Assembly: GCA_003167305.1 (NCBI GenBank)
Contig: PMTP01000200.1
Coordinates: 10,907-24,627, forward strand
Reading direction: 5' to 3'
Length of the DNA stretch: 13,721 bases
From: Acidobacteriaceae bacterium
GTDB taxonomy: Bacteria; Acidobacteriota; Terriglobia; Terriglobales; Acidobacteriaceae
In this document: positions 12,651 to 13,721 of the stretch, piece by piece
Numbering within the stretch: the first letter of the stretch is position 1
Layout of the letters: every line of letters starts with the position of its first letter
Notes under the pieces: generated by a model
The model's input: only the letters and a program-made list of their open reading frames with translations
Told to the model about the DNA's origin: nothing
The model's database searches: none
Position numbers and translations under genes: made by a program

Positions 12651-13573
12651 AACACTTCCGAGGGGCCATCCGGCGGCGGCAGATGCTTAAGTAGCCCAAG
12701 CTCGCCGGCCAGCCGTTCCAGCCGGACGCGCGTGGCCGCCGAGGGAGGCACCAGCGGCAGGCGGACGTGGTCCGTCGTGCGGCCCATCAGCGCCAGCACC
12801 GTCTTCACCGGGCAGGGATTGGAGTCCCAGAAGTTGGCGTCGATCAGTCGCGAGTAACGGCGTTCGAGTTCGCGGGCCTCCGCCCAATCGCCGCTGAGCG
12901 CGGCGTGGATCATGCGCCCCATCTCGTCGGGAATCTCGTTGGCGGCCACGCTGATCAGTCCCTGCGCGCCCACGCCAATCGAGGCCAGCGCCAAGTTGTC
13001 GTCGCCGCAGAAGACCTTGAAGTGGCGGGGCAGCAGGTGAACCAGCTCGGCGATCTGCGGCAGCCTGCCGCTGGACTCCTTGACGGCCTGAATGTTGGGC
13101 GCGGCCTCGGCCAGCCGCACCACCGTCTCCGGCTCCAGGTTCACTCCGGTGCGTCCGGGAATGTTGTAGAGCGCCACCGGCAGCGGGGCAACGGTCCTGG
13201 CCAGAGCCAGGAAGTGCTGGAACTGGCCCTCCTGCGAGGGCTTGTTGTAGTAGGGATTGGCCGAGAGCACCGCTTCCACGCCGCGGATCTGCTTCAGCCG
13301 GCTGGCGTAGCGCACCAGCGTACGCGTCGAATTGTGGGTGCAGCCGGCCCACACCGGCACCCGCCCGGCCGCCGCCTCGGCCACAATGCAGATCGCCATC
13401 AGCCACTCGTCTTCGTCCAGCGTGGCCGCCTCGCCGGTTGACCCGCAGGCCACCAGAAAATCGATGCCCGACTCGATCTGCCAGTTCACCAGCGACTGCA
13501 GCGCCGCCTCATCAATCGATCCATCCGCCCGGAAGGGCGTAACAATCGCAGTACCGCAACCTGTAGTCTCCAT
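12647..13573 (-). CDS. dapA: 4-Hydroxy-tetrahydrodipicolinate synthase
   Basis: 308 aa. DapA condenses pyruvate with aspartate semialdehyde, the committed step to lysine and meso-diaminopimelate. A TIM-barrel aldolase: GTAIVTPF at the N-terminus, GSTGEAATL (44-52; the family usually has GTTGE, here Ser45-Thr46), ANPYYNKPSQEG (Tyr108/Tyr109), LYNIPGRTGVNL (catalytic Tyr136, substrate-binding Arg141), Schiff-base Lys165 in AVKESSG, and the GDDN and GAQGLISVAANEIP blocks. All key residues are present. The start ATG 13573 is set by family N-termini; no Shine-Dalgarno precedes it, and TATACA ends 11 nt upstream, suggesting a nearly leaderless mRNA. The cdsA end lies 71 nt upstream on the same strand. 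The TAG stop falls in a heptamer repeat. Confidence 0.96.
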   Translation of the reverse strand: METTGCGTAIVTPFRADGSIDEAALQSLVNWQIESGIDFLVACGSTGEAATLDEDEWLMAICIVAEAAAGRVPVWAGCTHNSTRTLVRYASRLKQIRGVEAVLSANPYYNKPSQEGQFQHFLALARTVAPLPVALYNIPGRTGVNLEPETVVRLAEAAPNIQAVKESSGRLPQIAELVHLLPRHFKVFCGDDNLALASIGVGAQGLISVAANEIPDEMGRMIHAALSGDWAEARELERRYSRLIDANFWDSNPCPVKTVLALMGRTTDHVRLPLVPPSAATRVRLERLAGELGLLKHLPPPDGPSEVF

Positions 13574-13584
13574 GATAAGAAAAG

Positions 13585-13590
13585 TGTATA
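13585..13590 (-). promoter_or_regulatory. Candidate -10 of a near-leaderless dapA transcript
   Basis: Minus-strand TATACA (13590-13585; five of six bases) would place transcription start near 13578, about 5 nt before the ATG. No clear -35 lies 17 nt away. The absence of any ribosome site before dapA is consistent with leaderless translation. Confidence 0.35.
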
Positions 13591-13644
13591 ACGAAACCGC
13601 GGCGCTGAGCGCTCATTTCGCCCGATTCCGACCCCCGCCCCTGC

Positions 13645-13721
13645 TCAGAACCACTGATGAATCAGTTGTGCATACCAGAGCACGGGAGCGGCGAGCAGCA
13701 GGGCGTCGATGCGGTCGAGGA
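13645..13721 (-). CDS. cdsA: Phosphatidate cytidylyltransferase, C-terminal end (runs off the right edge)
   Basis: The last 24 codons read LDRIDALLLAAPVLWYAQL followed by IHQWF and TGA (13647-13645). This matches the signature end of CdsA, where G-G-x-L-D-R-x-D-(S/A)-L precedes the final membrane helix. CdsA makes CDP-diacylglycerol from phosphatidic acid and CTP at the inner membrane. Only the tail is present. It points towards dapA, with 71 nt between stop and dapA start. Confidence 0.8.
   Translation of the reverse strand, partial: LDRIDALLLAAPVLWYAQLIHQWF

Overview
The window reads as chromosomal DNA of an acidobacterium, probably class Terriglobia. This rests on moderately high G+C coding sequence, the protein flavour of EF-P, YidC, SerA and the small DUF6632-like membrane protein, and a family of intergenic hairpins headed by GGGTGCCCC that I associate, from memory, with acidobacterial genomes. 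No plasmid, phage, rRNA, tRNA or CRISPR signature was seen.

Layout. The left edge holds the first 76 codons of metG (minus strand). It is divergent from a secreted TonB-C-domain protein with an Ala/Pro-rich linker (379-1623). After a hairpin-rich dispersed repeat come efp (1901-2461) and a DinB-family protein with its own terminator (2658-3146). A small two-helix membrane protein (3294-3614) then lies on the minus strand. The serine-synthesis pair is also on the minus strand: a class-V aminotransferase (5676-6848), then serA (3697-5526), whose reading frame begins with an HTH domain fused in frame. An orphan antitoxin-like XRE gene (7299-7646) follows on the plus strand. Next is a small hydrophobic ORF ending in Pro-Pro-Pro-Leu-Phe-Ser (7697-8026), directly ahead of a short YidC-type insertase (8118-9068).

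The stretch 9069-10677 is a scrapyard of duplications. It holds two copies of a palindromic repeat, degenerate copies of the yqeY leader, and a dead chimera made of the yqeY start joined to an XRE-antitoxin fragment. It also contains one intact DUF6632-like gene (minus). Intact yqeY (10678-11160) converges on a DUF192-like plus PilZ two-domain protein (11193-12290, minus). The right end has dapA (12647-13573, minus) and the last 24 codons of cdsA (minus).

How it works together. The aminotransferase and SerA would make serine from 3-phosphoglycerate. DapA feeds lysine and meso-diaminopimelate. CdsA makes CDP-diacylglycerol. YidC inserts membrane proteins, and EF-P relieves polyproline stalling.

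Most interesting candidates: (1) a possible MifM-like stalling-leader switch ahead of yidC, in which the end of a membrane-type ORF with a PPP motif is complementary to the yidC ribosome-binding site; (2) an HTH-SerA fusion with a second, internal Shine-Dalgarno for plain SerA; (3) four heptamer tandem arrays, two of which supply the TAG stop codon of the neighbouring gene; (4) a REP-like hairpin family present four or five times in 7 kb; (5) the yqeY/antitoxin chimeric pseudogene.
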